From contig NZ_JABTEZ010000005.1 of the NCBI RefSeq assembly GCF_015711605.1, positions 558,001 through 622,000 on the forward strand: 64,000 bases of DNA. Direction: 5' to 3'. The position numbers and the translations under genes were made by a program. Numbering within the stretch: the stretch's first letter is position 1; the number at the start of each line of letters is the position of its first letter. The notes beneath the pieces were generated by a model, which saw nothing but the letters and a program-made list of their open reading frames with translations, did not search any database and had not been told where the DNA came from. Below, in pieces: positions 49,096-57,870 of the stretch. This DNA comes from Planomonospora sp. ID67723 (GTDB taxonomy: Bacteria; Actinomycetota; Actinomycetes; Streptosporangiales; Streptosporangiaceae).

Positions 49096-49797
49096 TCAGA
49101 GGAACCGGGCGGCGACGGCGAGGACCACCAGGATGACCGCCGTCGTGGTGAGGATCGCGGTGCGCAGGCCCGCCGCGTAGGTGTGGGCGAGGGCGGCCAC
49201 CGCGCCGATCAGGAGGCCGCCGGCGTGGGCCGCCACGGACATGCCGGGGAGGACGAAGGTGGTGACGACGCCGAAGGCCAGAAGGATCGCGGGAAGCCAG
49301 AGGTCGAGGCGCTGCTTGAGGCAGGCCACCAGGAGAGCCGAGAAGAGACCGAAGACCGCTCCGGAGGCGCCGGCGGTCAGGGATCCGTGGGCGGTGTAGT
49401 ACACGGCCAGGCTCGCGCCGAAACCGGACAGCACGTACGTGACCAGGAGCGGGACCGAGCCGAGCGCCGGTTCGAGACGGCGGGCGGCGAGCCAGAGCAG
49501 GACCATGTTGGCGAACAGGTGCAGGAGGCCGTAGTGCAGGAACAGGGTGGTGAACAGGCGCCAGTACTCACCGCCGTCGACAGCCTCGCCGCTCATCTCG
49601 CCCCATTCGTGCAGCGGGCTGACGCCGTCCAGCAGGATCAGGCCGGGGTCGAAGCCGTCGGCGATGGTGATCATGACGCTGGCCGCGACCGCGACCAGCA
49701 CGTTGACGGCGATCAGCGCCCTCATCACGGGACGCCGGGCGCCGGGCGGCGCCGCCTGCGGGGCGGTCGTTCCCGGGGTCAGCTGGTCGTTGCTCAT
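49096..49797 (-). CDS. Rhomboid-family intramembrane serine protease
   Basis: A 233-residue membrane protease with six to seven helices. The nucleophile Ser145 is in Gly-Ala-Ser-Gly-Ala-Val-Phe and the catalytic His191 in Val-Ala-Ala-His-Ala-Gly-Gly. The Leu1-loop Glu-Tyr-Trp-Arg-Leu-Phe-Thr and His-x-x-x-Asn (His93-Asn97) are intact. The ribosome site AGGAGG precedes the ATG. It lies 42 bp downstream of the sbnB-like gene and may be co-transcribed, but there is no clear functional tie. Confidence 0.92.
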   Translation of the reverse strand: MSNDQLTPGTTAPQAAPPGARRPVMRALIAVNVLVAVAASVMITIADGFDPGLILLDGVSPLHEWGEMSGEAVDGGEYWRLFTTLFLHYGLLHLFANMVLLWLAARRLEPALGSVPLLVTYVLSGFGASLAVYYTAHGSLTAGASGAVFGLFSALLVACLKQRLDLWLPAILLAFGVVTTFVLPGMSVAAHAGGLLIGAVAALAHTYAAGLRTAILTTTAVILVVLAVAARFL

Positions 49798-49839
49798 CTG
49801 GGCCTCCTGTCGGGGGTACGGGAGTGCGGGTCCGGCCGG

Positions 49840-50883
49840 TCACATGGGGAGGCGGATTCCGGCGCCGCGTCGGGCGGCCACCGCCTCCACGGCCTGACCC
49901 AGGGCGATGTCGAGGATGGACATGCCGAACGGGTTGCTGAGGATCACGTCGCCGGGGTCCGCCCGGCCGGGGTGGGCACCGGTGAGGACGCGGGCCAGGG
50001 TCGTGTCGACCGGCCGGGCCCGCGGATCCGGGGTGACGCCGGGGCACGCGCCGCCGTCGGGCCCGAGCAGCCGTCCGGCCCGGTAGAGACGGCCGAGCAG
50101 CCGCCGGCGGTCCTGGCGGACCAGGTCCCAGTCGTCGACGACGACCAGGGCCGCGTCGCGCACGACGCCGGGCAGGACGTCGTCGAGTGACACGTGCGCG
50201 ACGAGCGCCCCGGGGCTCAGCCACTCGTAGGGCAGGTATCCCTCGGTGACCGTCGTCACGGTGATCACGAGGTCCCGGTCGCGCACGCACGACTCCGCGT
50301 CGTCGGCCACGGTCACGTCCAGCTCGTCCCGTACGGCCTCCGCCAGCGCCTCCGCCCGCGCCCGGTCCAGGTCGTAGAGGCAGACCTCGGAGACCGGGAG
50401 CAGCGCCAGGTGCGCCTTGGCGAGGGTGCCGCAGCCCAGAACGGCGGCGCGGCTCATCCCGGGACGGCCGAGTAGCCGCGCGGTCACGGCGGTGACGGCG
50501 GCCGTGCGCATGGCGCTCAGGTAGGCCGACTCCATGACCGTGCGGGGCCAGGCGACGTCGGGATCGAACATCATCAGCAGGCCCTGCGACCTGGCCAGCC
50601 CGAGTGCGGGATTGCCCAGGCTGCTGTTGATCGTCTTCAACCCGAGGACGAGCCGGTCGCCGTCCCGCAGCCCGCCCGGCATCGCGAGCGCGCGTGCCGC
50701 CGCTCCGGAGGCGGTCCGCCAGCCCAGGTACGCCTCCTCGGGCAGGATCGTCTGGCCGGTCCCGTGCCGCACGAGCGCGTCCTCGACGACCTCCAGCAGA
50801 TCGACTTCGGCACAGCACTCGATCACCGCCGCCCGCGGCAGGTACCGCAGTTCGGTCTCGGGGTATTCGGTGAACAGGTTCAC
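49840..50883 (-). CDS. sbnB: 2,3-diaminopropionate biosynthesis protein, SbnB-like
   Basis: A 347-residue protein of the ornithine cyclodeaminase/mu-crystallin family. It has the NAD fold Val-Leu-Gly-Cys-Gly-Thr-Leu-Ala-Lys-Ala-His and Ser-Asn-Pro-Phe-Gly-Met-Ser-Ile-Leu-Asp-Ile-Ala near the end. In staphyloferrin B biosynthesis, SbnB oxidatively cleaves N-(1-amino-1-carboxyl-2-ethyl)-glutamate to L-2,3-diaminopropionate and 2-oxoglutarate. Pairing with the adjacent SbnA-like gene supports this. It starts at a GTG in a GTGA overlap with a 25-codon frame. Confidence 0.88.
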   Translation of the reverse strand: MNLFTEYPETELRYLPRAAVIECCAEVDLLEVVEDALVRHGTGQTILPEEAYLGWRTASGAAARALAMPGGLRDGDRLVLGLKTINSSLGNPALGLARSQGLLMMFDPDVAWPRTVMESAYLSAMRTAAVTAVTARLLGRPGMSRAAVLGCGTLAKAHLALLPVSEVCLYDLDRARAEALAEAVRDELDVTVADDAESCVRDRDLVITVTTVTEGYLPYEWLSPGALVAHVSLDDVLPGVVRDAALVVVDDWDLVRQDRRRLLGRLYRAGRLLGPDGGACPGVTPDPRARPVDTTLARVLTGAHPGRADPGDVILSNPFGMSILDIALGQAVEAVAARRGAGIRLPM

Positions 50884-50957
50884 GTCCGGGCCACCCCCGG
50901 ACGGAGCAGGCCGCGGACGCGGGACGCCTGCGGGCGGCCACGATGTGAAGCGGTCAT
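50880..50957 (-). CDS. Possible 25-residue bridging ORF between sbnA and sbnB
   Basis: It starts in an ATGA overlap with the sbnA-like stop and ends in a GTGA overlap with the sbnB-like start. The peptide is basic (begins Met-Thr-Ala-Ser-His-Arg-Gly-Arg, six to seven arginines). It may keep translation coupled across the 70-bp gap. The same design occurs at 16516-16590. Confidence 0.4.
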   Translation of the reverse strand: MTASHRGRPQASRVRGLLRPGVART

Positions 50958-51982
50958 GGGTAGGCGCCCTCCAGGCGGAAGCGGATGCCGTTGGCGCGGA
51001 GACGTGACTCGGCCTCGGCGACGGGGGTGGTCAGGGCGTGGGTGGCGATCCAGCGGTGGTCGTACAGGGTGTCGGCGTAGGCGAGGCCGGAGTCGGCGCA
51101 CAGGCACAGGGGACGGCGCGGCGGACGCGGGGAGGCCAGATCGCGCAGGCAGGCGGCGACGACGCTGCCGCTGGAGCCGCCGAGCGCCACGCCGGTGTCG
51201 GCGCGGAACACCCGGCAGGCGGCCACGGCCTCGGCATCGGGGACGCGGTGGGCGCGGTCGTAGCTGCCGGAGGTGAGGAAGGCCGAGGGACGGCTGGCGC
51301 CGATGCCGCTGATCAGGCGGGGGCCGGTGGAGTCACCGGTGGCGAGGGAGCCGACGGCGTCGACGGCGACGACGGCGATCTCCCGGTCGAGGGCGTGCAG
51401 GTGCCCGGCGACCCCGGCGAGGGTGCCGCCGGTGGAGACGGCGATGTAGACGGCGTCGAGGTCGCGGCCGCCGTGCACGGCGATCTCCGGGCCGGTCGTG
51501 TCACGGTGGATCCGCGGGTTGGCGGGGTTGTGGTACTGGTCGGTCCACCGGTAGCCGGGATTCCGGCTGAGGATCCGGTGGACCTCGCGCAGGCGGGTCA
51601 GCAGGTAGCCGCCGCGGCCGTCGGGTTCGGTGACCTCGTGCAGTTCGCCCCCCGCGGACACCAGCGTCTGCCGGGTGGCGCGCGGCGTGTTGGGATCGAC
51701 GACGGCGACGAACCGGCAGTCGAGGTGGTGGAGCAGCCGGGCCAGGCCGAGGCCGAGGTTGCCGGAGGTGGACTCGACCACGACCGTGCCGGGCCGCAGC
51801 GGTCGTTCCGCGTCGAGCGCCATCAGCAGGCCGGCGGCCGTACGGTCCTTGATGGAGCCCGTCGGGTTGCCGCTCTCGAGCTTCAGCAGCACCTCGTGCG
51901 CACGCCCGCGGACGGAGACCTCCGCGGTGACGACGGGGGTGCCGGGGATCGCCGAGCGGAGCACCTCCTGCGCGGTCGTCAT
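50954..51982 (-). CDS. sbnA: 2,3-diaminopropionate biosynthesis protein, SbnA-like
   Basis: A 342-residue PLP enzyme of the cysteine synthase fold. The PLP lysine is Lys45 in Gly-Ser-Ile-Lys-Asp-Arg. The Ser-Thr-Ser-Gly-Asn-Leu-Gly substrate loop and Ser-Thr-Gly-Gly-Thr-Leu phosphate loop follow. SbnA condenses O-phospho-L-serine with L-glutamate, forming the SbnB substrate. Together they make L-2,3-diaminopropionate, a non-proteinogenic building block of peptide antibiotics and siderophores. It is divergent from the SARP regulator and has a TGGCGA dyad about 115 bp upstream. Confidence 0.9.
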   Translation of the reverse strand: MTTAQEVLRSAIPGTPVVTAEVSVRGRAHEVLLKLESGNPTGSIKDRTAAGLLMALDAERPLRPGTVVVESTSGNLGLGLARLLHHLDCRFVAVVDPNTPRATRQTLVSAGGELHEVTEPDGRGGYLLTRLREVHRILSRNPGYRWTDQYHNPANPRIHRDTTGPEIAVHGGRDLDAVYIAVSTGGTLAGVAGHLHALDREIAVVAVDAVGSLATGDSTGPRLISGIGASRPSAFLTSGSYDRAHRVPDAEAVAACRVFRADTGVALGGSSGSVVAACLRDLASPRPPRRPLCLCADSGLAYADTLYDHRWIATHALTTPVAEAESRLRANGIRFRLEGAYP

Positions 51983-52097
51983 GCGCGACACCTCACCCCT
52001 GCTCCTGCGGCTGCAGCCGGGTCGGGGTGTCGTCGCGCCCCTTTCGTCCCGGGCCCACCTGCAGGATCGGGGTGGGAAAGGAGATCGGGAAGAGCGT

Positions 52098-52113
52098 TGG
52101 CGAGTTGTCGCCA
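52098..52113. promoter_or_regulatory. Cluster operator 1 in the sbnA/SARP divergent region
   Basis: TGGCGA-GTTG-TCGCCA is a perfect 6-bp dyad with a 4-bp spacer. It matches 57769-57784 at 15 of 16 positions. It lies between the sbnA-like start (51982) and the SARP start (52219). A TTGGCGA half-site occurs again at 52134-52140. Confidence 0.75.
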
Positions 52114-52218
52114 GCAAGGGCCGGGGCGGTGGCTTGGCGATTAATGCCGGGCGACCCTCGGCGGGCATGTCCACTCTAGGTCTTCCCAGGGTGTCGCGTT
52201 TCGTGAGTAATTGATCAC

Positions 52219-55167
52219 GTGAGTCCCATAGCGTTCGGTGTGCTCGGCCCTTTGGAGATCATCGTCGAGGGGCGGGCCCGGTCCCCAGGGGGAAGCACCC
52301 AGCGTGCGCTTGTGGCGATCCTGCTGCTCAACACCGGCCGCGTGGTCCCCGTGCGGGAGCTCATCGGCGCGTTGTGGGAGGACCCGCCGGAAACGGCGCT
52401 CGGCCAGGTGCAGACCCGGGTCTGGCGGTTGCGTACCCTGCTGAACGGCGGGGAGGGGCAGGGGAGCGAGAACCGGGCGGTGCTGGTCACCAGGCCGGGC
52501 GGTTACCTGCTGCAGGCCGAACGGGACGCGCTCGACTTCGCCAGGTTCGAGGACGGCGTCGGCCGCGCGCGGGCGCTGCTCGCCGAGGCCGGCACCGAGG
52601 CGGCGAAGGCCGCCGCCGCCGATCTCCTGGAGGAGTCGCTCGCGCTCTGGCGCGGCCCGGCGTTCAGTGACGTCGATGTGGCCGCCGTGCGGTCGGCCGC
52701 CGCCGCGCTGGAGGAACTGCGACTGCTCGCGGTCGAGGAGCGGATGGAGGCGGCGCTCGCCCTGGGCCGCCACCGCGATGTCGTGCCCGAGCTGCAGGAC
52801 TGGGTCGCCAGGCACCCCTTCAACGAGCGGCTGCGCGGCCAGCTCATGCTCGCCCTCTACCGGTCGGAACGGCAGGCGGAGGCGCTGGAGACGTATCGGG
52901 ACGGACACCGGCTGATCGTCGCCGAGCTGGGCGTGGAACCCCAGCGCCCGCTGCAGGACCTGCACCGCGACATTCTGCTGTCGGCGTCCCGGCTGGACCG
53001 GCCGGACGCCGGGCTCGCGCCGCCGCGACCGCGGGCGGCTCGCCCGCGGCGGCCCAGGGAACTGCCGCCGGACATCGCCGGGTTCACCGGCCGGGACGCG
53101 GTCGTCGAGCAGATGGCCGGCCTGCTGTCGGAGCCGGGCCCGGTGCCGGCGGTGGCCGTGGTGTCGGGGCGGGCGGGGACCGGCAAGACGGCGGTGGCCG
53201 TGCACGTCGCGCACCGGATCCAGGAGCGGTTCCCGGACGGCCAGTTCTTCGTCGACCTGCGCGGTCTGGACAGGAGACCCGCGGACGCGTCGGTCGTCCT
53301 GGCCCGGTTGCTGGACCGGCTGGGGGTGGAGGACGGCGGCGACACCGCCGACCTCTCCGAGCGCAGTGCCCTCTACCGCGCGCACATGGCCGACCGCCGG
53401 GTCCTGCTCGTGCTGGACAACGCCGGCAGCGAGGCGCAGATCCGGCCGCTGCTGCCGGGAGGGCACGGCTGCGCGGTGATCGTGACCGGTCGCCGCAGGT
53501 TCGGCGGGCTGGAGAACGCCCGCTCTTTCGACCTGGACGTGCTGACCGAGGACGAGGCCGTCGAGCTGCTCGTCCGGACCGTCGGACCGGACCGGGCCGG
53601 GGCGGGGCCGGACGCCCGCAGGATCGTGCAGCTCTGCGGGCGGCTGCCGCTCGCGATCAGGGTGGCGGGGGCGAGACTGCGCGGTCGTCCCCACTGGCGG
53701 TTGTCACGCCTGGTGGACCTGCTGGCCGACGAGCGCAACCGGCTGGACACCCTGCACGCGGGCGACATGGGTGTGCGGGCCAGCGTCGCGCTCAGCTACG
53801 AGGGCATCGACGAGCGCGCGGCGCGGCTGTTCCGGCTGCTCGGCGTGCTGGAGGCGCCCACGTTCGGCGGCTGGGTGGCCGGGCCGCTCCTCGGCGTGCC
53901 CGACGAGCGCGCCGAGGAGCTGATGGAGACCCTGGTGGAGGCCCGCCTGATCGACGTCGCGCACGTCGACGGGGATTCCGGCGCTGTCCGCTACCGCATC
54001 CACGACCTGCTCCGGCTGTACGCGCGGGATCGGGCCGCCGCCGAGGAGTCGGCCGGGTCACTGGACGCGGCGCTGCGCAGGGCGTTCGGCCGGTTCCTGT
54101 TCATGGCCGAGCAGGCGCAGGCCCGGTTGCCGGGAGGGGCGGCCCTCGGGCGGGGGGCGACGCCGCGGGTGCCGCTGCGGGAGGAAGAGCTGCGGCGGCT
54201 GATGGCCGATCCGATGGCCTGGTTCGAGTCGGAACGGCAGACGCTGGTGGCGGTCTGCGACCAGTTGTGCGCCCGCGGCCTGGACGAGCCGGCGTGGGAG
54301 CTGTGCTGCTGCGCCGGCCGGTTCCTGGGGGGCCGCTGGCACGCCGACGTGTGGCTGGGCGTCAACCGCAGAGCGCTGGACGTCGTGCGCCGGGCCGGGA
54401 ACCGGCTGGGGGAGGCGCACCTGCTGCGCTCGCTCGGCGAGCACCACCTGGATCTCGACCGCTACCCGGACGCCGTGCAGTGCGCCGAGGGCGCCGCCGA
54501 GATCTTCACGGAGCTCGGCTCTCCGGGCTGCGCCGCGCACGCCCGTGCCACGGCGGCCCTCGCCCATGCCAGGACCGGCAGGCTCGGCACCGCCCTGCGC
54601 TCGCTGCGCCGTACGCTGGCGGTCTTCGCCGAGCTGGACGACCGAGGCGGCACCGCCCGTGCCCTGCGCACGCTGGGCCTGGTCCACTGCGACCTGGGCC
54701 GCTACGAGGCCGCGCTGGACTGCTACCGGCAGAGCCTGGACCTCTTCACCGAGCTCGGCGACCGGGTGGGCGGGGCGCTGATCGTGCGGCACCTCGGAAT
54801 GCTGTACCTGACCATCGGGAACCTGGAGGCCGCCGGACCGCTGCTCACGCGGAGCCTGGAGGTCTTCCACGAGTGCGGCGACGACGTCGGGGAAGGTTTC
54901 ACGCTCGTGCACCTCGGCGCGCTGTACGGCGCGCGCGGCGACAAGGACGCAGCGCACCGCGCGCTGGCCAGGGCGCTGGAGATCTTCGTGGCCGTCGGCG
55001 ACCGGTACGGGCGCGCTCTCACCCTCCACCACCTCGGCACCCGCTACGCCGAGGAGGGCAAGACGATGTGCGCCAGGGACTGCCTGGACCAGGCGGCCCG
55101 GATCTGGGCCGACATCGGGGTCTCCCTCTGGGAGGCCAGGACCAGGCAGGCCCGCGACGAGCTGTGA
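52219..55167 (+). CDS. SARP/AfsR-type pathway regulator with NB-ARC and TPR
   Basis: A 982-residue activator. Residues 1-95 are the winged-helix DNA-binding domain (Phe-Gly-Val-Leu-Gly-Pro-Leu-Glu), about 100-250 the bacterial transcriptional activation domain (His-Pro-Phe-Asn-Glu-Arg-Leu-Arg-Gly-Gln-Leu-Met-Leu-Ala). An NB-ARC ATPase follows, with Walker A at 317-324 (Gly-Arg-Ala-Gly-Thr-Gly-Lys-Thr) and Walker B near 395-400. Residues about 690-980 are tetratricopeptide-like repeats. This is AfsR size and design. It begins at GTG 52219 and is the likely cluster-situated activator of the Dap/PKS genes. Confidence 0.93.
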   Translation: MSPIAFGVLGPLEIIVEGRARSPGGSTQRALVAILLLNTGRVVPVRELIGALWEDPPETALGQVQTRVWRLRTLLNGGEGQGSENRAVLVTRPGGYLLQAERDALDFARFEDGVGRARALLAEAGTEAAKAAAADLLEESLALWRGPAFSDVDVAAVRSAAAALEELRLLAVEERMEAALALGRHRDVVPELQDWVARHPFNERLRGQLMLALYRSERQAEALETYRDGHRLIVAELGVEPQRPLQDLHRDILLSASRLDRPDAGLAPPRPRAARPRRPRELPPDIAGFTGRDAVVEQMAGLLSEPGPVPAVAVVSGRAGTGKTAVAVHVAHRIQERFPDGQFFVDLRGLDRRPADASVVLARLLDRLGVEDGGDTADLSERSALYRAHMADRRVLLVLDNAGSEAQIRPLLPGGHGCAVIVTGRRRFGGLENARSFDLDVLTEDEAVELLVRTVGPDRAGAGPDARRIVQLCGRLPLAIRVAGARLRGRPHWRLSRLVDLLADERNRLDTLHAGDMGVRASVALSYEGIDERAARLFRLLGVLEAPTFGGWVAGPLLGVPDERAEELMETLVEARLIDVAHVDGDSGAVRYRIHDLLRLYARDRAAAEESAGSLDAALRRAFGRFLFMAEQAQARLPGGAALGRGATPRVPLREEELRRLMADPMAWFESERQTLVAVCDQLCARGLDEPAWELCCCAGRFLGGRWHADVWLGVNRRALDVVRRAGNRLGEAHLLRSLGEHHLDLDRYPDAVQCAEGAAEIFTELGSPGCAAHARATAALAHARTGRLGTALRSLRRTLAVFAELDDRGGTARALRTLGLVHCDLGRYEAALDCYRQSLDLFTELGDRVGGALIVRHLGMLYLTIGNLEAAGPLLTRSLEVFHECGDDVGEGFTLVHLGALYGARGDKDAAHRALARALEIFVAVGDRYGRALTLHHLGTRYAEEGKTMCARDCLDQAARIWADIGVSLWEARTRQARDEL

Positions 55168-55340
55168 TCATGATCCGTGCAGGTCAAAGTGTGTGAGAGC
55201 GGGGCGAGAGCGGACGTAGAGGACAATTACTGTCAATGTGCGTACCGTGACGGAACGTCCGATTCGGACTGGTCATCCGGCCCGGCAGGCGGAGGAGACC
55301 CCTCGCCGGCCCTGACGGACACGCGGAGAGGAATGCGGTC

Positions 55341-55565
55341 ATGGACGACAGCTCCCGGTACGACGCGGCTCGACGCGTCCTCCCCGACCACCTGCAGGCG
55401 GTGCTGCTCCAGCTTCTGACGGGCGCCACCGACCAGGCGGCCAGCAACCGGCTGGGCATCTCGCCGCGGACCTACAGCCGTCGTGTCTCGGAGCTGCTCG
55501 CCTGCCTGGGCGTGGAGAGCCGCTTCCAGGCGGGCGCGGAGGCGACGCGCCGCAGCTGGGTCTGA
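55341..55565 (+). CDS. Small LuxR-type HTH protein
   Basis: A 74-residue protein consisting almost only of a LuxR/GerE-like helix-turn-helix: Leu-Gln-Leu-Leu-Thr-Gly-Ala-Thr-Asp-Gln-Ala-Ala-Ser, then Leu-Gly-Ile-Ser-Pro-Arg-Thr-Tyr-Ser-Arg-Arg-Val. The ATG has GGAGAGGA upstream. No sensor domain is present. It could bind the TGGCGA dyads or modulate the SARP; either is inference. The preceding 173 bp contains an AT-rich stretch near 55227-55240 that may be its promoter. Confidence 0.8.
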   Translation: MDDSSRYDAARRVLPDHLQAVLLQLLTGATDQAASNRLGISPRTYSRRVSELLACLGVESRFQAGAEATRRSWV

Positions 55566-55584
55566 GACGTTCCCGCACGCCCGC

Positions 55585-56394
55585 TCAGAGCCGCCCGAGG
55601 AAGTCCACCAGGACGCGGTTCACGACCGACGGGCGTTCCAGGAAGCCGTAGTGGCCGCAGGCCGGTATCTCCACGTAGGTGGCGCCGGGGATGACCCCGG
55701 CGGTCTCCCTTCCCATGAAGGCGGGCATCAGCAGGTCGTCGCTGAAGGCCACCACCAGGGCGGGCCGCCGCACTCCGGCGAGCGCGTCCCGGCGGTCGCC
55801 GGCCAGCGTCGCCTCGTACTGCAGTGCGGCCCCCTCGCCCCGGATCGGGAAGGCGGTCAGCACGTCGAGCCAGTCGGCGGCCACCTGATCGTCGGCGAGC
55901 GTACGCGGTGAGAAGAGCTGGCACATCAGGGCGACGGCGGCGTGCTCGGGGTCGAGCGCGTCGCCCACCCGCACGCGACGGGCGCTGGCGGCCGTCATCT
56001 TCGCGCGGAAGAAATCGGCGCGCGCCCGGGTGCCGAGCAGCGCGACACCGGTGACCAGCTCGGGGTGGGCGAGCGCCAGCTCCTGGGCGACCATGGCGCC
56101 GAGTGAGGCTCCGGCGACCGCGACCGGCCCGCATCCCAGCTCGCGGATCAACCCGGCCGTGTCCTCGACCAGGTCCGCCAGCCGGTACGGCCCCGGCGGG
56201 CACGACGACGGCGCGGTGCCCCGGTTGTCGAATGTGATCACCCGGTGCCCGGCCCCGACCAGGGCGGGAACCTGGTGCAGGGTCCACAGGCCTGACGCGG
56301 ACGCGGCCGGCGACACCAGCAGGACGGGCGGCCCGCCGGGGTCCCCGTGCTCCTCGTAGGCCAGCTCGATCCCGTTACCCGCCGTCGTCGGCAT
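55585..56394 (-). CDS. Alpha/beta hydrolase
   Basis: A 269-residue hydrolase. The nucleophile is Ser in Gly-Ala-Ser-Leu-Gly-Ala (about residues 94-99), the oxyanion strand is Val-Leu-Leu-Val-Ser-Pro-Ala-Ala, where the common His-Gly is replaced by Ser-Pro, and the catalytic His is in Ala-Cys-Gly-His-Tyr-Gly-Phe. Acid is supplied near Ser-Asp-Asp-Leu-Leu. It overlaps the 3' end of the exporter gene by 20 bp, so the two are co-transcribed. In the cluster it may act as thioesterase-like editing, release or resistance enzyme. Confidence 0.85.
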   Translation of the reverse strand: MPTTAGNGIELAYEEHGDPGGPPVLLVSPAASASGLWTLHQVPALVGAGHRVITFDNRGTAPSSCPPGPYRLADLVEDTAGLIRELGCGPVAVAGASLGAMVAQELALAHPELVTGVALLGTRARADFFRAKMTAASARRVRVGDALDPEHAAVALMCQLFSPRTLADDQVAADWLDVLTAFPIRGEGAALQYEATLAGDRRDALAGVRRPALVVAFSDDLLMPAFMGRETAGVIPGATYVEIPACGHYGFLERPSVVNRVLVDFLGRL

Positions 56395-57661
56395 CGTCCA
56401 CGCTCCCAGTCCTGCTCCACAGCCCCGTGTCCAGACGGGTGAAGGCGATCACGAAGAGGGCCGCGATGGCGACGGCGGCGAGCAGGACGGGGGTGCGCAG
56501 CCCGAACTCGCGCCCGCCGACGGCCTCGCCCGCCGTCACCAGCAGCCCGCCCGCCGCCGAGCCGAGCGGCAGCGGCCCCCACGAGATGAGCCGGTAGATG
56601 CTGTTGACGCGGCCGAGCAGCCGTTCCGGCACGATCCGCTGCCGGTAGCTGATCGTGATGATGTTCCACGCCAGTCCCAGTCCGGCGCTGACGGCCAGGG
56701 CGAGCGCGACCGCGATGCCGCTGGAGGTCAGTCCGACGACCGTCAGCGCGAGCGCGCTGCCGAGCAGCGACAGCAGCAGTACCCGGCGCGGCCCCAGCCT
56801 GGCCTCCAGCCACGGCGTCCCCTGCGCGCCGATCGTGCCGCCGACCGCCCCGACCATGAACAGCAGCCCGTACTGCACGGCGGACAGCCCGAGCACCTCC
56901 TGCGCGAACAGGACCTGGGTGGCGATGGCGACGGCGCCGGCCAGGTTCAGCGCGGACAACAGCAGTCCGAGGGCGCGCAGCGGCCGGTGGTTCCAGAAGA
57001 ACCGCAGTCCCTCGGCCAGCTCACGGCGCATCGACCGGGGGCCCTCCGGGCGCTCCGGCCGGCTCGCGGGCAGCGCCAGCACGAGCAGCCCGGAGATCAT
57101 GAACAGCGCGGCGTCCACCGTGAACGGCACCGCCAGCGCCACCCCCACGAGCAGGCCGCCGACCCACGGGCCGACGAACACGCCCGCGGTGGTGTCGGCG
57201 ACGGTCAGCCGGGCGTTGGCACGCTGCAGCAGGCTCCGCCCGACCAGCCGGGGAAGGATCGTCTGCGCGGCGTTCTCGTTGGCGACGGTCAGGGCGCCGA
57301 GCACGAACGCGACGACGTACAGGACGGCCAGCGACATGCGGCCGGTGTAGAGGGCGGCGGCGACGGCGCCGACCAGGACGGCGCGACCCCAGTGCGTCAC
57401 GGTGAGCACGCGGCGGTGGTCGGCCCGGTCGACGATCGCACCGACCGGCAGGCTGAGCAGCAGCCACGGCAGGTCGGCCGCCACCCCGATCAGCGCGATC
57501 AGCAACGGTTCCCTGGTCAGCGAGGTCGCCAGCCAGGGGAAGGCGACCGAGCCGATCCCGGTGCCCAAGTTGGCCACCAGGAACGCGGCCCACAACATCC
57601 AGAATCCGGTGCCCAGGCGGCGGCCCTCGGTGACGGGCGGGGGCGGGGGCGGGGTCACCAC
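56375..57661 (-). CDS. MFS exporter of the biosynthetic cluster
   Basis: A 428-residue major facilitator with about twelve helices, of the MFS_3/TetA-like drug exporter group. Loop 2-3 reads Gly-Ala-Ile-Val-Asp-Arg-Ala-Asp-His-Arg-Arg-Val, the standard cytoplasmic motif. The N-terminus is Pro-rich. GTG 57661 is chosen because GGAG lies nine bases upstream; an in-frame ATG at 57859 would add 66 low-complexity residues and run across the operator. Divergence from the PKS with a shared operator suggests product export. Confidence 0.9.
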   Translation of the reverse strand: MVTPPPPPPVTEGRRLGTGFWMLWAAFLVANLGTGIGSVAFPWLATSLTREPLLIALIGVAADLPWLLLSLPVGAIVDRADHRRVLTVTHWGRAVLVGAVAAALYTGRMSLAVLYVVAFVLGALTVANENAAQTILPRLVGRSLLQRANARLTVADTTAGVFVGPWVGGLLVGVALAVPFTVDAALFMISGLLVLALPASRPERPEGPRSMRRELAEGLRFFWNHRPLRALGLLLSALNLAGAVAIATQVLFAQEVLGLSAVQYGLLFMVGAVGGTIGAQGTPWLEARLGPRRVLLLSLLGSALALTVVGLTSSGIAVALALAVSAGLGLAWNIITISYRQRIVPERLLGRVNSIYRLISWGPLPLGSAAGGLLVTAGEAVGGREFGLRTPVLLAAVAIAALFVIAFTRLDTGLWSRTGSVDDADDGG

Positions 57662-57768
57662 GTGGCGGCGCTCCTTCCGGCGAGGGCACTGCGGGGACGC
57701 CTGACGGAGCCCCTGCGACGGCACCGCCGACCAGCGCACCAAGCGTGACGCCGGACCGTCAACGCCGC

Positions 57769-57784
57769 TGGCGACTTGTCGCCA
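57769..57784. promoter_or_regulatory. Cluster operator 2 in the MFS/PKS divergent region
   Basis: TGGCGA-CTTG-TCGCCA is a 6-bp dyad with 4-bp spacer, differing from the site at 52098-52113 at one spacer base. It is about 108 bp from the exporter start and 86 bp from the PKS start. Confidence 0.75.
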
Positions 57785-57870
57785 ACCGGCTCCCGCGGCC
57801 TTGCCGGGGTCGGCGGTCTCTCTCAGCCTTGAGTCTGCCGGTGCCCGGATGATCGACATCAGGAGCGCAC

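Noticed and set aside
52134-52149. Third TGGCGA dyad near the SARP gene
   Set aside because: Only the left half-site matches; the right half (TGCCGG) does not, so it is listed only as a half-site.
57662-57859. 66-residue N-terminal extension of the MFS exporter
   Set aside because: It lacks coding character, spans the TGGCGA operator, and a GTG with a good ribosome site lies just before the first helix.
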